DNA of 32,678 bases from Macondimonas sp045864775 (GCA_045864775.1 BTVR01000004.1:1-32678); one strand, 5' to 3'; shown: positions 8,532 to 17,363, counted from the stretch's first letter. The notes: generated by a model not told the origin, from the letters alone. Made by a program: numbers and translations.

Positions 8532-9617
8532 ATGGACCCGATGGTTTTTCAGTTCATCGGCGAGACAGTGCAGAACGCTACCAATGCGTTCGTGACACCG
8601 GCCGCCACGAACTTGATGTACGCGCTGCAAATGATCGCCATCACTGGCGTGACGCTCTACATCGTGCTGACCGGCTACGCCATCAGCACGGGCGCGATTG
8701 AGTCGCCGTTTTGGACGTTCGTCAAGCAGTGCGTGAAGATCGTCATCATCGCGGCCTTTGCGCTCACGGTGGACGGATACGCCAACGGGGTGATGGGCGC
8801 GCTCAACGGCCTGGAAACGGGCTTGGCTGACGCGATGAACACGTCGGGCGGGCCGCCCGCCGCGAACATCTATCAGGTGCTCGACCAGTCCCTGGGCAAA
8901 GGGCTGGAAATCGTCGCGCAGTGCTTCCAGAAGGCCGACGAGGCCGGCTGGAACTTCGGCGCTGTGCTCGGCTGGGCCATTGCCGGCGTGGTCGTGGCGC
9001 TCGGCACCGTCCTGGTGTCGATGCTCGGCGGTGCGGTGGTCATCGTCGCCAAGTTCTCGCTGGCGATTGTGTTCGCCCTGGGGCCGCTGTTCATCCTGGC
9101 CTTGATGTTCCCGGCCACGGCGAAGTTCTTCGATTCCTGGTTTGGGCAGGCGATGAACTACATCCTGACCATCGTCATCATGGCAATCATCATGACGTTT
9201 GCCATGCGGGCATACGACGCCTTCATCGCGGGCGCGGACTTCTCCGGTAGCGGCGACTCGAACCCGATGTTCGCGGCGCTGCAAATCGGCGCGCTGACGG
9301 GCGTCCTGGTGTGGATCATCTTGCAAGCAGGCGGCATAGCCTCCGGCCTTGCCGGTGGCGTCTCGATGGCAGCGATGGGCATTCGCCATTTGGCGATGCC
9401 CGTCACGGGTGGTCTGCGTGGTGCGAAGGGCGTCGGCAACATGGTGAACCCGATGACGACGCGCCGCGATATGCAGTCCGGGATGATGGTCACGGCTCGC
9501 CGGGCCAACCATCTGGTGGCCGGCAACACGATGTGGAACCCGGCCTATCGCCAGCATGTGATGCAGAACATGGGCAAGAACTGGGGCCGCGCCTCGGGCG
9601 GCACGGTGAAGCAATAA
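8532..9617 (+). CDS. virB6: VirB6/TrbL polytopic membrane protein
   Basis: This 361-residue protein is the inner-membrane channel component. At least five hydrophobic helices are visible: ALQMIAITGVTLYIVLTGYA, VKIVIIAAFAL, VLGWAIAGVVVALGTVLVSM, LAIVFALGPLFILALMFPAT and YILTIVIMAIIMTFAM; another, GVLVWIILQAGG, comes near 270. The segment FALGPLFILALMFPATAKFFDSWF matches the conserved TrbL/VirB6 region in style. The last 60 residues are polar and Met/Arg-rich and should face the cytoplasm. A strong terminator begins 22 bases after the stop, so it closes this transcription unit. Confidence 0.9.
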   Translation: MDPMVFQFIGETVQNATNAFVTPAATNLMYALQMIAITGVTLYIVLTGYAISTGAIESPFWTFVKQCVKIVIIAAFALTVDGYANGVMGALNGLETGLADAMNTSGGPPAANIYQVLDQSLGKGLEIVAQCFQKADEAGWNFGAVLGWAIAGVVVALGTVLVSMLGGAVVIVAKFSLAIVFALGPLFILALMFPATAKFFDSWFGQAMNYILTIVIMAIIMTFAMRAYDAFIAGADFSGSGDSNPMFAALQIGALTGVLVWIILQAGGIASGLAGGVSMAAMGIRHLAMPVTGGLRGAKGVGNMVNPMTTRRDMQSGMMVTARRANHLVAGNTMWNPAYRQHVMQNMGKNWGRASGGTVKQ

Positions 9618-9639
9618 GAGGCCACGGCGGCCACCAACG

Positions 9640-9676
9640 GCCGCCCTGTTTTCACCGAAACAGGGCGGCTTTTTTT
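9640..9676 (+). terminator. Rho-independent terminator after virB6
   Basis: Perfect 12-bp arms GCCGCCCTGTTT (9640-9651) and AAACAGGGCGGC (9658-9669) with a six-base loop are followed by TTTTTTT. It separates virB2-B6 from virB7-B11. Confidence 0.92.
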
Positions 9677-9687
9677 CGTCTTCGCGC

Positions 9688-9730
9688 AACCAAAATAGGG
9701 CACTTTGGTTGTGAATATGGTATATTCTGG
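9688..9730 (+). promoter_or_regulatory. Operator and promoter of virB7-virB11
   Basis: The operator core CCAAAATAGGGCACTTTGG (9690-9708) sits in a 23-bp dyad with arms AACCAAA/TTTGGTT. A second, overlapping-type half match follows: TGAATATGGTATATTCTGG (9712-9730), with TGGTATATT as an extended -10. Its AATATGGTATATT is identical to the virB1 promoter. This gives the second half of the secretion locus its own start after the terminator. Confidence 0.65.
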
Positions 9731-9762
9731 CGTGCCGATTCATTTCACTTAGGGACACCAAC

Positions 9763-9927
9763 ATGAAACGGGTATCTGTCGTTCTTCTGTTCGCCGCCGC
9801 CCTCGCGGGCTGCGCCACGAACGCGCGTCCTCCGGTCGTGCCTTCGCTCGAAGGCAAGCCGCGAGTCCAGATCAACAAGCAGGTGCCGCCCGCAGCGGCT
9901 CCAGTCAATCAACGAGAAGGGGAGTAA
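9763..9927 (+). CDS. virB7: VirB7 outer-membrane lipoprotein (54 aa)
   Basis: The frame encodes MKRVSVVLLFAAALAGC, a lipoprotein signal with lipobox LAGC (Cys17), then a Pro/Val-rich mature part containing PRVQINKQVPP and ending REGE. In VirB systems VirB7 is a small lipoprotein that joins VirB9 and VirB10 in the outer-membrane core complex. Position just ahead of virB8 and the length of 54 residues both fit. Start ATG 9763 has AGGGA upstream; the stop lies two bases before the virB8 start and its own 3' end (AAGGGGAG) supplies the virB8 ribosome binding site. The mature peptide ends in a segment (PRVQINKQVP) that resembles the VirB9-contacting part of VirB7 homologues. Confidence 0.88.
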   Translation: MKRVSVVLLFAAALAGCATNARPPVVPSLEGKPRVQINKQVPPAAAPVNQREGE

Positions 9928-9929
9928 TC

Positions 9930-10661
9930 ATGTTCGGACGCAAGAACCGCGCGACTGAACCGGCACCGAGTGCGGAGCCGGAAAAGAGCAAGGGCGAGAA
10001 GCTGCACGAGGCGGCTTTGAATTGGGAAGCATCGCGCGTGCTCCTGGTCGAGAAGTCGGAGCGCCGCGCCTGGACGATTGCGACGTTCGCCGTGGTGTGC
10101 GTGGTGCTGCTGGTCGTCGCCATCGCCTTGATGCTGCCGCTCAAGGAAAACACGCCCTACGTCATCCGCGTGGACAACACGACGGGCGTCCCGGACATCG
10201 TGACGGCGATGGACACGAAGGGCGTTCGCTTCGATGAGGTCATGGACAAGTATTGGCTGGCCCAATACGTCCGCGCGCATGAAACCTATGACTGGTACAC
10301 GCTCCAGAAGGACTACGACACCGTGGGCCTGCTGTCCTCGGCTCGCGTGGGCCAGGAATACGCCGCGCTGTTCGAGGGTAAAGACGCCCTCGATAAGAAA
10401 TACAGCAGCTCGGTGCGCGTGTCGGTCGAGATTGTCAGCGTCGTGCCGAATGGCAAGGGCATCGGCACCGTGCGGTTCATCAAGACGACGAAGCGCGTTG
10501 ATGATCCCAACTCGCCGGGCACTGTCACCAAGTGGGTGGCAACAGTCGCCTACGAGTACCGCAATCCGTCGCTGATCCGCGAAAGCGCCCGACTGGTGAA
10601 CCCCTTCGGCTTCCAGGTACTGAGCTACCGCGTCGATCCTGAAATGGGAGTCGCACAATGA
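9930..10661 (+). CDS. virB8: VirB8 assembly factor
   Basis: This 243-residue bitopic protein has a cytoplasmic N-terminus of about 46 residues, one membrane helix (residues 47-70, ATFAVVCVVLLVVAIALM) and a periplasmic NTF2-like domain of normal length. VirB8 nucleates assembly of the inner-membrane complex with VirB6, B9 and B10. The typical pattern of an aromatic-rich YDWYTLQKDYDTV stretch is present. The stop overlaps the virB9 start as ATGA, so translation of the two is coupled. Confidence 0.93.
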   Translation: MFGRKNRATEPAPSAEPEKSKGEKLHEAALNWEASRVLLVEKSERRAWTIATFAVVCVVLLVVAIALMLPLKENTPYVIRVDNTTGVPDIVTAMDTKGVRFDEVMDKYWLAQYVRAHETYDWYTLQKDYDTVGLLSSARVGQEYAALFEGKDALDKKYSSSVRVSVEIVSVVPNGKGIGTVRFIKTTKRVDDPNSPGTVTKWVATVAYEYRNPSLIRESARLVNPFGFQVLSYRVDPEMGVAQ

Positions 10662-11536
10662 AGAAGATCGCATTCGCCGTGCTGCTGGCACTCGGCGCGG
10701 CCACGGCCGCGCAGGCGGCCGACGTGCCGGTGGGGTCGCGCTACGACGGCCGCATTCAGTACGTCAACTACAACGCGGGCGATGTCGTCATCGTCCGCGC
10801 CTTGCCGGGCCTCGGTGCCCGCATCGTCTTCGCGGCCGACGAAGAAATCCTTGATGTCGCGTCGGGCTTCACCCAGGGATGGGAGTTCTCCGACCGGCGC
10901 AACATCCTGTACGTCAAGCCGAAGTCGATCAAGACCGGCAGCGGCCAGGAAGCCATCGTGATGGCTCCCGAGGCGGGGAAGTGGGACACCAACTTGATGG
11001 TGACGACGAACCGCCGCATGTACGACTTCGACTTGAAGCTGCTGCCGGGTGGTGGCAACAGCGGCAAGGCACCGCAGAACCAGCGCGTGGCCTATCGCGT
11101 CGAGTTCAAGTACCCCGAGGACGAAGCGGCAGCGCGGGCGAGGGCGGCCGACAAGGCCAAGGCGCAAGCGAAGCTCGATGAGAAGCCCGCGCCGCGCAAT
11201 TGGGCCTACTCGATGCAGGTCGGCGATGCCTCCGATGGCATCGCGCCGACGATGGCCTACGACGACGGCCGTTTCACCTACCTGAAATTCCCGAACAACC
11301 GGGATTTCCCGGCCGTGTTCATCGTGGCTGCCGACAAGTCGGAAAGCCTCGTGAACACGCATGTGGACAAGGATGTGCTGGTCGTCCATCGCGTGGCCCG
11401 CGAGCTGGTCTTGCGCCTGGGGAACGCTGTCGTTGGCGTTTACAACGACAAGTACGACGTGGACGGCCTGCCGCCCACTGATGGCACGACGGTTCCCGGC
11501 GTGAAGCGCGTAATCGTTGGAGGGGATGAAGAATGA
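10658..11536 (+). CDS. virB9: VirB9 outer-membrane core protein
   Basis: This 292-residue periplasmic protein begins with signal peptide MKKIAFAVLLALGAATAAQA and matches the CagX/VirB9 family. The N-terminal domain includes GSRYDGRIQYVNYNAGDVVIV-like beta strands, a charged linker (KAQAKLDEKPAPRNW) follows, and the C-terminal domain has DDGRFTYLKFPNNRDFPAVF, the segment that pairs with VirB7. It overlaps virB8 and virB10 by ATGA at both ends. Confidence 0.94.
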   Translation: MKKIAFAVLLALGAATAAQAADVPVGSRYDGRIQYVNYNAGDVVIVRALPGLGARIVFAADEEILDVASGFTQGWEFSDRRNILYVKPKSIKTGSGQEAIVMAPEAGKWDTNLMVTTNRRMYDFDLKLLPGGGNSGKAPQNQRVAYRVEFKYPEDEAAARARAADKAKAQAKLDEKPAPRNWAYSMQVGDASDGIAPTMAYDDGRFTYLKFPNNRDFPAVFIVAADKSESLVNTHVDKDVLVVHRVARELVLRLGNAVVGVYNDKYDVDGLPPTDGTTVPGVKRVIVGGDEE

Positions 11537-12669
11537 GCAACCAAACCAATCAGCAGGCCGAGCTGGAGACGTTTGACGGCGAGCGCGGCATGCCGAGCGT
11601 GAACGATCACGGGCCATCGACTGCGAAGCGTGGCTTCATCGTCGTGGTGCTGCTCCTGGTCGTTGGCCTGGGCGGCGGTGCGGCCTACTGGAAGCACAAG
11701 CAGCGCGCCGACCGCGAGGCGGACGCGCAGCAAGCCAAGGCGATGCAACTCACCAGCGCCGTGCCGGCGCGCACCTTCACCGATCCGCCCGAGCTGCCTG
11801 GAGCTGCGCCGGCCCCTGCGGCTCCGGTGCCGGTCGTTCCTGCGCCGAGTGGGGCAGGGCAGGCGAGCGCACCGCCTCTGCCGGGCGATGCGGGCGGCAG
11901 CGGCCAGCAACGGCCCGCGCCTTCGCTGGACAAGTCAGGCTCGGGCCTGATGGCTGTCGCGCAGAAGGGCGACACGGGCGCGGATGCGGGCGGCCAGCCG
12001 GGCCGCGCTGCACCGCCGCCCGAAGGTGGCGGCCTCTCGGCCCTGCTGTCTTCGACGCGCACGCCGTCGCGCAAGGCCGGGCACTTGGGCAATCGCAACT
12101 TCATCTTGGCGAAAGGCAGCTTCATCGACTGCGCGCTGCAAACGAAGCTCGATAGCACGGTGCCCGGCATGACGGCCTGCGTCGTGACGCGCAACATCTA
12201 CAGCGACAACGGCAAGGTGCTGCTGGTCGAACGCGGCTCGACCATTTCGGGCGAGTACCAATCGAACATGCGTCAGGGCATGGCTCGCATCTTCGTGCTG
12301 TGGTCGCGCATCAAGACGCCGAACGGCGTGGTCATCAACCTGGATTCCCCAGGCACCGATCCGCTCGGCGGCGCGGGCCTGCCGGGCTACATTGATAACC
12401 ACTTCTGGCAGCGGTTCGGCGGCGCGCTGATGCTGAGTCTGGTCGATGACGTTGCACGGTATGCCACCCAGGGCACAAACAACAACAGCGGCCAAATCAA
12501 TTTCAGCAGCACGGGCGAGGCCACCCAAAACATGGCGGCGGAAGCGTTGAAGAACACCATCAACATTCCGCCAACCCTCTACAAGAATCAGGGCGAGCAA
12601 GTCGGTGTCTATATCGCCCGCGATCTGGACTTTTCGAGCGTGTACGATGTCGCAGCAACCAACCAGTGA
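11533..12669 (+). CDS. virB10: VirB10 envelope-spanning scaffold
   Basis: This 378-residue protein spans the cell envelope and couples inner-membrane ATPases to the outer-membrane pore. One membrane helix lies at residues 34-53 (FIVVVLLLVVGLGGGAAYW). A Pro/Ala-rich linker follows (roughly 75-140). The TrbI/VirB10 beta-barrel domain takes up the rest, with FILAKGSFIDCALQTKLDST, the VLLVERGSTISGEY motif and GGALMLSLVDD in the helical antenna region. Start overlaps virB9 by four bases. The end overlaps virB11 by 23 bases. Confidence 0.94.
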   Translation: MSNQTNQQAELETFDGERGMPSVNDHGPSTAKRGFIVVVLLLVVGLGGGAAYWKHKQRADREADAQQAKAMQLTSAVPARTFTDPPELPGAAPAPAAPVPVVPAPSGAGQASAPPLPGDAGGSGQQRPAPSLDKSGSGLMAVAQKGDTGADAGGQPGRAAPPPEGGGLSALLSSTRTPSRKAGHLGNRNFILAKGSFIDCALQTKLDSTVPGMTACVVTRNIYSDNGKVLLVERGSTISGEYQSNMRQGMARIFVLWSRIKTPNGVVINLDSPGTDPLGGAGLPGYIDNHFWQRFGGALMLSLVDDVARYATQGTNNNSGQINFSSTGEATQNMAAEALKNTINIPPTLYKNQGEQVGVYIARDLDFSSVYDVAATNQ

Positions 12670-13717
12670 ATACCTCGCGGCCTCGCTGAACCGCGCGACT
12701 TCGGTCGATTTCCACCTTCAACCGCTCGCCACCTGGATGAGCGATCCGGCCATCACGGAAGTCTGCGTGAACCGGCCGGGTGAAGTGTGGTGCGAAAGGG
12801 CTTGCAAGTGGGAACGGCACGAAGCGCCGGCTCTCACTTACGAGCATCTGCGTTCGCTGGCGACGGCCGTCGCCAAGTTCTCATCCAACGACGTGTCGGA
12901 CGTGCGGCCGATCCTCTCGGCCATCCTGCCGCAAGGCGAGCGCGTGCAAATCGTGATGCCGCCCGCGTGCGAGCAAGGAACGATTTCGGTCACGATCCGA
13001 AAGCCGTCCTTCACGGTTCGCACGCTGGACGACTACGCGAAGCAAGACTTCTTCGCTCACATTCGGCCGATCAGCGCCGAACTGAGTCCCGACGAGCTGG
13101 AGCTTTTGCAGCTCAAGGAAAAGCACGATTACGTCGGCTTCCTGCGTCGGGCCGTCCAGCTCGAAAAGGTCATCGTGGTGGCCGGCGAAACCGGCTCGGG
13201 TAAGACCACCTTCATGAAGGCGCTGATGCAGGAGATTCCCCAGGATCAACGCATCATCACGATTGAAGACGTGCCCGAGCTGTTCTTGCCGAACCATCCG
13301 AACCACGTCCATCTGTTCTACCCGTCCGAGGCGAAGGAAGAAGAAAACGCGCCCGTGACGGCGGCGGCGCTGCTCAAGAGCTGCTTGCGCATGAAGCCGA
13401 CTCGCATCCTGCTGGCCGAGCTGCGCAGCGGCGAGACGTTCGACTTCATCAACGTGGCCGCCTCGGGCCACGGCGGCAGCATCACGAGCTGCCACGCCGG
13501 TTCCGCCGAACTGACGTTCGAGCGCCTGGGCTTGATGGTGCTCCAGAACCGCCAGGGCCGGACGCTTCCCTATGCGGTCATCCGTCGCCTGCTCTACATG
13601 GTGGTGGATGTCGTGGTGCATGTGCATAACGACGTGTACGGCGACTTCGGCCGCCACATCACCGAGCTGTGGTACGAGCCGAAGCTGAAACGCGCACCGG
13701 CTCCGGCCGATGCGTAG
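12647..13717 (+). CDS. virB11: VirB11 hexameric ATPase
   Basis: This 356-residue traffic ATPase of the VirB11/PulE superfamily drives secretion from the cytoplasmic side. Walker A is VVAGETGSGKTTF (about residues 179-191), the Asp box ITIEDVPELFL follows, Walker B is RILLAELRSGE (about 253-263), and the His box GHGGSITSCHAGS comes near 283. ATG 12647 is chosen inside the virB10 3' end; the longer in-frame start at 12605 would add 14 residues unlike the family. It ends the virB7-B11 unit, and three dyad elements come next. Confidence 0.94.
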   Translation: MSQQPTSEYLAASLNRATSVDFHLQPLATWMSDPAITEVCVNRPGEVWCERACKWERHEAPALTYEHLRSLATAVAKFSSNDVSDVRPILSAILPQGERVQIVMPPACEQGTISVTIRKPSFTVRTLDDYAKQDFFAHIRPISAELSPDELELLQLKEKHDYVGFLRRAVQLEKVIVVAGETGSGKTTFMKALMQEIPQDQRIITIEDVPELFLPNHPNHVHLFYPSEAKEEENAPVTAAALLKSCLRMKPTRILLAELRSGETFDFINVAASGHGGSITSCHAGSAELTFERLGLMVLQNRQGRTLPYAVIRRLLYMVVDVVVHVHNDVYGDFGRHITELWYEPKLKRAPAPADA

Positions 13718-13770
13718 GGCGATGGTGACAGGCCCGCGCGATCGAGGAGCTGCGCCTGTCGCCAATCATG

Positions 13771-13826
13771 CACGCCGCCCCCTCCGGCCCCTGGCCGGGG
13801 TGGGGAAAGGCGGCAAAGCCGCTGCG
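13771..13826. repeat. GC-rich repeat B, copy 2
   Basis: CACGCCGCCCCCTCC is followed by a GGCCCCTGGCC hairpin, GGGGTGGGGAAAGGCGG and a small CGGC...GCCG inverted repeat. It aligns over its whole length with copies at 1-55 and 24897-24952 and is inserted neatly between two dyad elements. Confidence 0.7.
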
Positions 13827-13828
13827 GT

Positions 13829-13880
13829 GGTGACGAACGCATCCAACCTGGTGGATCTGTTCGTCACCATTTTGTTTTTC
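13829..13880 (+). terminator. Possible terminator after virB11
   Basis: The ten-base arms of the middle dyad element (GGTGACGAAC/GTTCGTCACC) are followed at once by ATTTTGTTTTT, which has the form of an intrinsic terminator. The loop of 20 bases is long, so efficiency is uncertain. Confidence 0.5.
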
Positions 13881-13938
13881 TGGATGGTGACGCCGGCGAG
13901 CTGGCCAGGTCGTCGGCCTGTCACCAAAGGGGATTGAT

Positions 13939-16533
13939 ATGGAAATGCCTAAGTGGGTGAAGTGGCTGTTCGGGTTGGCCGTGTTCATCGCCGCGACGGT
14001 GGGCATCGTGTGGCTGTCGGGGTTCGTCTTCTTCCTGTTCAGCAAGGCGAACCCGTTCGGCAAGACCGACTTTTCGACGTGGTGGACGTACTGGCAGTTC
14101 TACCAAAACGATCCGGTCGTGGCGAAGCGCCTCACGGTGTCCATGATCGTGGCGGCGGCCGTGGGCTACGGCGTGCCCATCGTGCTGACGATTGCGGCGC
14201 TGCGCGACGTGCGGACGCTGCACGGCGAAGCCCGCTTCGCCAAGACGCCGGAGATTGCCAAGGCCGGGCTGTTCGACAAGACCGGCATCATCATCGGGAA
14301 GTGGAAGAACCGCTTCCTGATGTTCGCCGGCATGCAATTCGTGCTGCTGGCCGCGCCGACTCGCTCGGGTAAGGGCGTCGGCATCGTCATCCCGAACCTG
14401 CTCAATTGGGCCGAGTCGGTCGTGGCAATGGACGTGAAGCTGGAAAACTTCCTCATCACGTCCAAGTTCCGCAGGAAGTGGGGGCAAGAGGTCTATTTGT
14501 TCAACCCGTTCTCGATTGCCGAGGACGCCGAGGGCAACCCGCTGAACGGCAAGACGCACCGATACAACCCCCTGGGGTACATCAGCGACGATCCGCGCAT
14601 GCGCGTGACGGACATCCTGGCGATTGGCTACTCGCTCTATCCGGGCGAAGGCCGCGATGCGTTTTTCGATGATGCGGCGCGAAACCTGTTCCTGGGCCTG
14701 ACGCTGTACCTGTGCGAGACGCCCACGCTGCCGCGAACCATCGGGGAGCTGCTGCGCCAGTCGTCGGGCAAGGGCCAGCCGATCAAGGATCACTTGCAAG
14801 GCATCATCAACCAGCGGAACTACCGCGAGGTTGAGGAAGTGGACGAGGAAACGGGCGAGATTGCGAAGACGCTCGTTCCCGTGACCGAGTGGGACGGCGA
14901 AGGCTTGCCGCCGCTGTCGAGTGAATGCGTCGATGCGATCAACCGCTTCACGTCCACCTCGGACAACACGCTGTCGTCCATCATGGCGACGTTCAACGTG
15001 CCGTTGACGATGTGGGCCAGCCCCATCGTGGACGCGGCCACGTCGGCGAACGACTTCGACTTGCGCGACGTGCGCAAGCGGCGCATGTCGATCTACCTGG
15101 GCATTCCGGCTAACAAGCTGGCCGAGGCGAAGCTGCTCATCAATCTGTTCTACACCCAACTGGTGAACCTGAACACGAACCAGCTTCTGCACGCCACGCC
15201 CGAGCTGAAATACCAATGCTTGATCCTGGCCGACGAGTTCACCGCGCCCGGCCGGATCGGCATCATCGACAAGGCCAACAGCTACATGGCCGGCTATGGC
15301 CTGCGCCTGCTGACGATCATCCAGTCGCCGGGCCAGCTCGAAGCCGAGCCGCCGAAGGGCTACGGCCGCGAGAACGCGCGTACCTTCGTGACGAACCATG
15401 CGTGCCAGATTTTCTACACGCCACGGGAGCAACGGGACGCGAACGAGTATTCGGAAGCCCTGGGCTACATGACGGTTCACTCGAAGAACAAGAGCAACGG
15501 CCGGGGCGGCACCAGCCTTTCCGAGTCCATCGGCGAGGGTGCCGGCCAGCGCCGGGCTTTGATGCTGCCGCAGGAACTCAAGGAAATGAGCCAGCGCGAG
15601 CAAATCATCAGTCTGGAAAACACGAAGCCGATTCGCTGCGAGAAGATCGCCTACTACGCCGATCACGCTTTCATGGATCGGCTCAAATCGGTGTCGCCTA
15701 CGCTGGCGAAGCTCGGCCGCAAGCTGCCGTCGAAGAAGCAGCTTGAAGACGTGTGGGGTTCCGGCGAGCTGGCTTCGCCTGTGCCGTCGCTCGATCTCGA
15801 CTTGCACGAAGCTGTCGTTCAGTCGCGTATCCGCGAGCTGACGACGGCCGATGTCGAGAAGGGCATCGACCTTCGCAAGCTGGCCCTGGACACTTCGGCG
15901 CTCAAGGTGGCGAGCGGTAGCGAAGGCATCGCGCCCGAACAGGTCGAAGACTTCGTGAACGGATTCTTCGACGCCCTGGACGCCGTGAACGAGTACGACG
16001 ACGAGGAAATCGGCGACGACGGCATCGGCGAGCGGCCAAGCGACGACGAGCTGGCCGCGCTCGATGCCGAACCGGATGCCGGCGTCGATGCAGCCGCCCA
16101 GGCCGAGGCAGACGACGGGGCCGAGCTGGACAACGTGCTGGACACGGCCCTGGACGCGGATACAGCGCAGAACGCCATCGCGGTGGACGTGGACACCGAC
16201 GACGACGCGAATGCCGCCCAGGACGCCCAGGAAGCGCCCCAGGCGCTGCCGGCGACGGTGGCCGAAGCCGACGACACGGCGGACGATGAAACTGTCTTGC
16301 CGGACGGCCTGGACGATCTGCCGAGCGACGACGAGCTGGCCGCAATGATGGACGCGGCCATGCCCGGCGACGACGGGATGCCGGACGAGGCGGACATGCT
16401 GGCCGCCCTCGATGCGATGGAAGAACCGCCGATGCTGGACGATGCGCCGGCACCGGAAACCGAGTCTCGCGCGCCTTTACTGGATTTAGGCGTGCTTGAC
16501 AAGCCCCTGCCTTCAACGAAGAATGCTGGTTAA
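13939..16533 (+). CDS. virD4: VirD4/TraG coupling protein with acidic C-terminal extension
   Basis: This 864-residue ATPase delivers the relaxase-DNA complex to the secretion channel. Two membrane helices lie at the N-terminus (LFGLAVFIAATVGIVWLSG and a second near residues 54-75). Walker A is APTRSGKGVGIVIPNLL (about residues 139-155) and Walker B LILADEFTAPG (about 428-438). Family-typical length ends near residue 640. Beyond this comes a long tail dominated by Asp, Glu and Ala, with the SDDELAAL/SDDELAAM motif repeated; such acidic tails in coupling proteins can dock substrates, but its role here is inferred. The ribosome binding site is AAAGGGG just after the last dyad element. Confidence 0.93.
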   Translation: MEMPKWVKWLFGLAVFIAATVGIVWLSGFVFFLFSKANPFGKTDFSTWWTYWQFYQNDPVVAKRLTVSMIVAAAVGYGVPIVLTIAALRDVRTLHGEARFAKTPEIAKAGLFDKTGIIIGKWKNRFLMFAGMQFVLLAAPTRSGKGVGIVIPNLLNWAESVVAMDVKLENFLITSKFRRKWGQEVYLFNPFSIAEDAEGNPLNGKTHRYNPLGYISDDPRMRVTDILAIGYSLYPGEGRDAFFDDAARNLFLGLTLYLCETPTLPRTIGELLRQSSGKGQPIKDHLQGIINQRNYREVEEVDEETGEIAKTLVPVTEWDGEGLPPLSSECVDAINRFTSTSDNTLSSIMATFNVPLTMWASPIVDAATSANDFDLRDVRKRRMSIYLGIPANKLAEAKLLINLFYTQLVNLNTNQLLHATPELKYQCLILADEFTAPGRIGIIDKANSYMAGYGLRLLTIIQSPGQLEAEPPKGYGRENARTFVTNHACQIFYTPREQRDANEYSEALGYMTVHSKNKSNGRGGTSLSESIGEGAGQRRALMLPQELKEMSQREQIISLENTKPIRCEKIAYYADHAFMDRLKSVSPTLAKLGRKLPSKKQLEDVWGSGELASPVPSLDLDLHEAVVQSRIRELTTADVEKGIDLRKLALDTSALKVASGSEGIAPEQVEDFVNGFFDALDAVNEYDDEEIGDDGIGERPSDDELAALDAEPDAGVDAAAQAEADDGAELDNVLDTALDADTAQNAIAVDVDTDDDANAAQDAQEAPQALPATVAEADDTADDETVLPDGLDDLPSDDELAAMMDAAMPGDDGMPDEADMLAALDAMEEPPMLDDAPAPETESRAPLLDLGVLDKPLPSTKNAG

Positions 16534-16643
16534 GGCATGAATTTGGTATGTGTCGATGAACGTCGGCAACTACCAAAACGGGCGCAGCCCAAGGGCGACT
16601 TCACCGCAAGTCGCATTTTTTGAACTCCATAGGAGCCTTCACC
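16534..16643. promoter_or_regulatory. Short gap before the kfrB-like gene
   Basis: TTTGGTA (16542-16548) and TACCAAA (16571-16577) form an inverted pair with a 22-base spacer. The half-sites resemble the 19-bp operator, but spacing differs, so this is a weak candidate. AGGAG at 16631-16635 serves the next gene. Confidence 0.3.
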
Positions 16644-17363
16644 ATGAATGACCGCACCATCCCTGCCGGCGACAACGCACCGGCCAAGCAACCCGCGAAG
16701 CAGCGCCCCCAGGTGGGCGACTACCTGATGAAGATCGAGGAAGTTCCGAAGGAAGTTCGGGACTACGCGGTCAACAAACTTTCCCCGAAAGACGCTGACG
16801 GCAACCGGCTGAAAGACGACGCCGGCAAGGAAGTTCGCGCCGGTATTGCCGCTGCGAAGGAGAACGGCAGCTACTACGGCCCCGTTGTCCTGAACAACGA
16901 CAAGTTCATCGTGCAGGCCGTGGGCAAGGATCGCAGCTACGCGGTAGTGCATCCGAAGGACAAGGTGGAGCTGCAAGGCTCCACGCTGGCGATGCTGGAC
17001 GCGAAGAAGCAGCTCAACGGCTTCAACGTCCAGATTCACTACACGGGCGACAAGGCGAAGGCGTACCCGTTCAAGCCGAAGGAAGCGACGGCCGATCAGG
17101 CGCAGGGCCAACAGCGCGACCAAGCACCAAAGGCCAAGGAAGCGAAGGAGACGATGAAGCCCGAAGCGTTGCTTGCCCAGGCGCAGGAATACGCGGCCGG
17201 CAACATCAAGAACGCGAACCAGCGGGCCGCGTTCTTGAAGCACATGGAAGCCGTGACGAAGCAGGCTTTCGAGCCGCGCGAGCAAGCGGCGCAGCAGGCC
17301 GCGAAGCCGGCACCGACCAAGGCGCAGCCTGCGAAGCAGGCTGACAAGGGCATCGAACGTTAA
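16644..17363 (+). CDS. KfrB-domain protein
   Basis: This 239-residue soluble protein contains a stretch with KfrB-domain character (about residues 75-145). It shows SYYGPVVLNNDKFIVQAVG, then YAVVHPKDKV and FNVQIHYTGDKAKAYPF, matching the family's order of 'G-Y-G', 'Q-vGr' and 'v-I-Y' strands. The last 80 residues are Ala/Lys/Gln-rich and helical. KfrB domains also occur in large relaxase-associated and polyvalent proteins, so a role with the relaxosome or the LPD7 protein encoded next is likely but inferred. ATG 16644 has AGGAG nine bases upstream. The stop is 11 bases before the next gene. Confidence 0.65.
   Translation: MNDRTIPAGDNAPAKQPAKQRPQVGDYLMKIEEVPKEVRDYAVNKLSPKDADGNRLKDDAGKEVRAGIAAAKENGSYYGPVVLNNDKFIVQAVGKDRSYAVVHPKDKVELQGSTLAMLDAKKQLNGFNVQIHYTGDKAKAYPFKPKEATADQAQGQQRDQAPKAKEAKETMKPEALLAQAQEYAAGNIKNANQRAAFLKHMEAVTKQAFEPREQAAQQAAKPAPTKAQPAKQADKGIER

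Larger units (their letters stand above)
13724..13925. repeat. Three 40-bp dyad elements around repeat B (cluster 3)
   Basis: Units lie at 13724-13763 (GGTGAC to GTCGCC), 13829-13868 and 13886-13925. The middle one has perfect ten-base arms GGTGACGAAC/GTTCGTCACC around a CCAACCTGGTGGATCT core that is repeated at 19702. The right one has the GCCGGCGAGCTGGCCAG type of interior, like 29408. They fill the virB11-virD4 gap together with repeat B copy 2. Confidence 0.87.

Noticed and set aside
8079..9908. 609-codon minus-strand frame over eex, virB6 and virB7
   Set aside because: Antisense to recognised genes, runs through the dyads and the terminator, no ribosome binding site or domain.
13921..15807. 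628-codon minus-strand frame over virD4
   Set aside because: Antisense shadow of the coupling protein, with no recognisable motif.
16542..16577. TTTGGTA...TACCAAA pair as a seventh transfer operator
   Set aside because: Half-sites match, but the spacing is 22 bases and orientation is outward; it does not fit the 19-bp frame, so it is listed only as a weak site.
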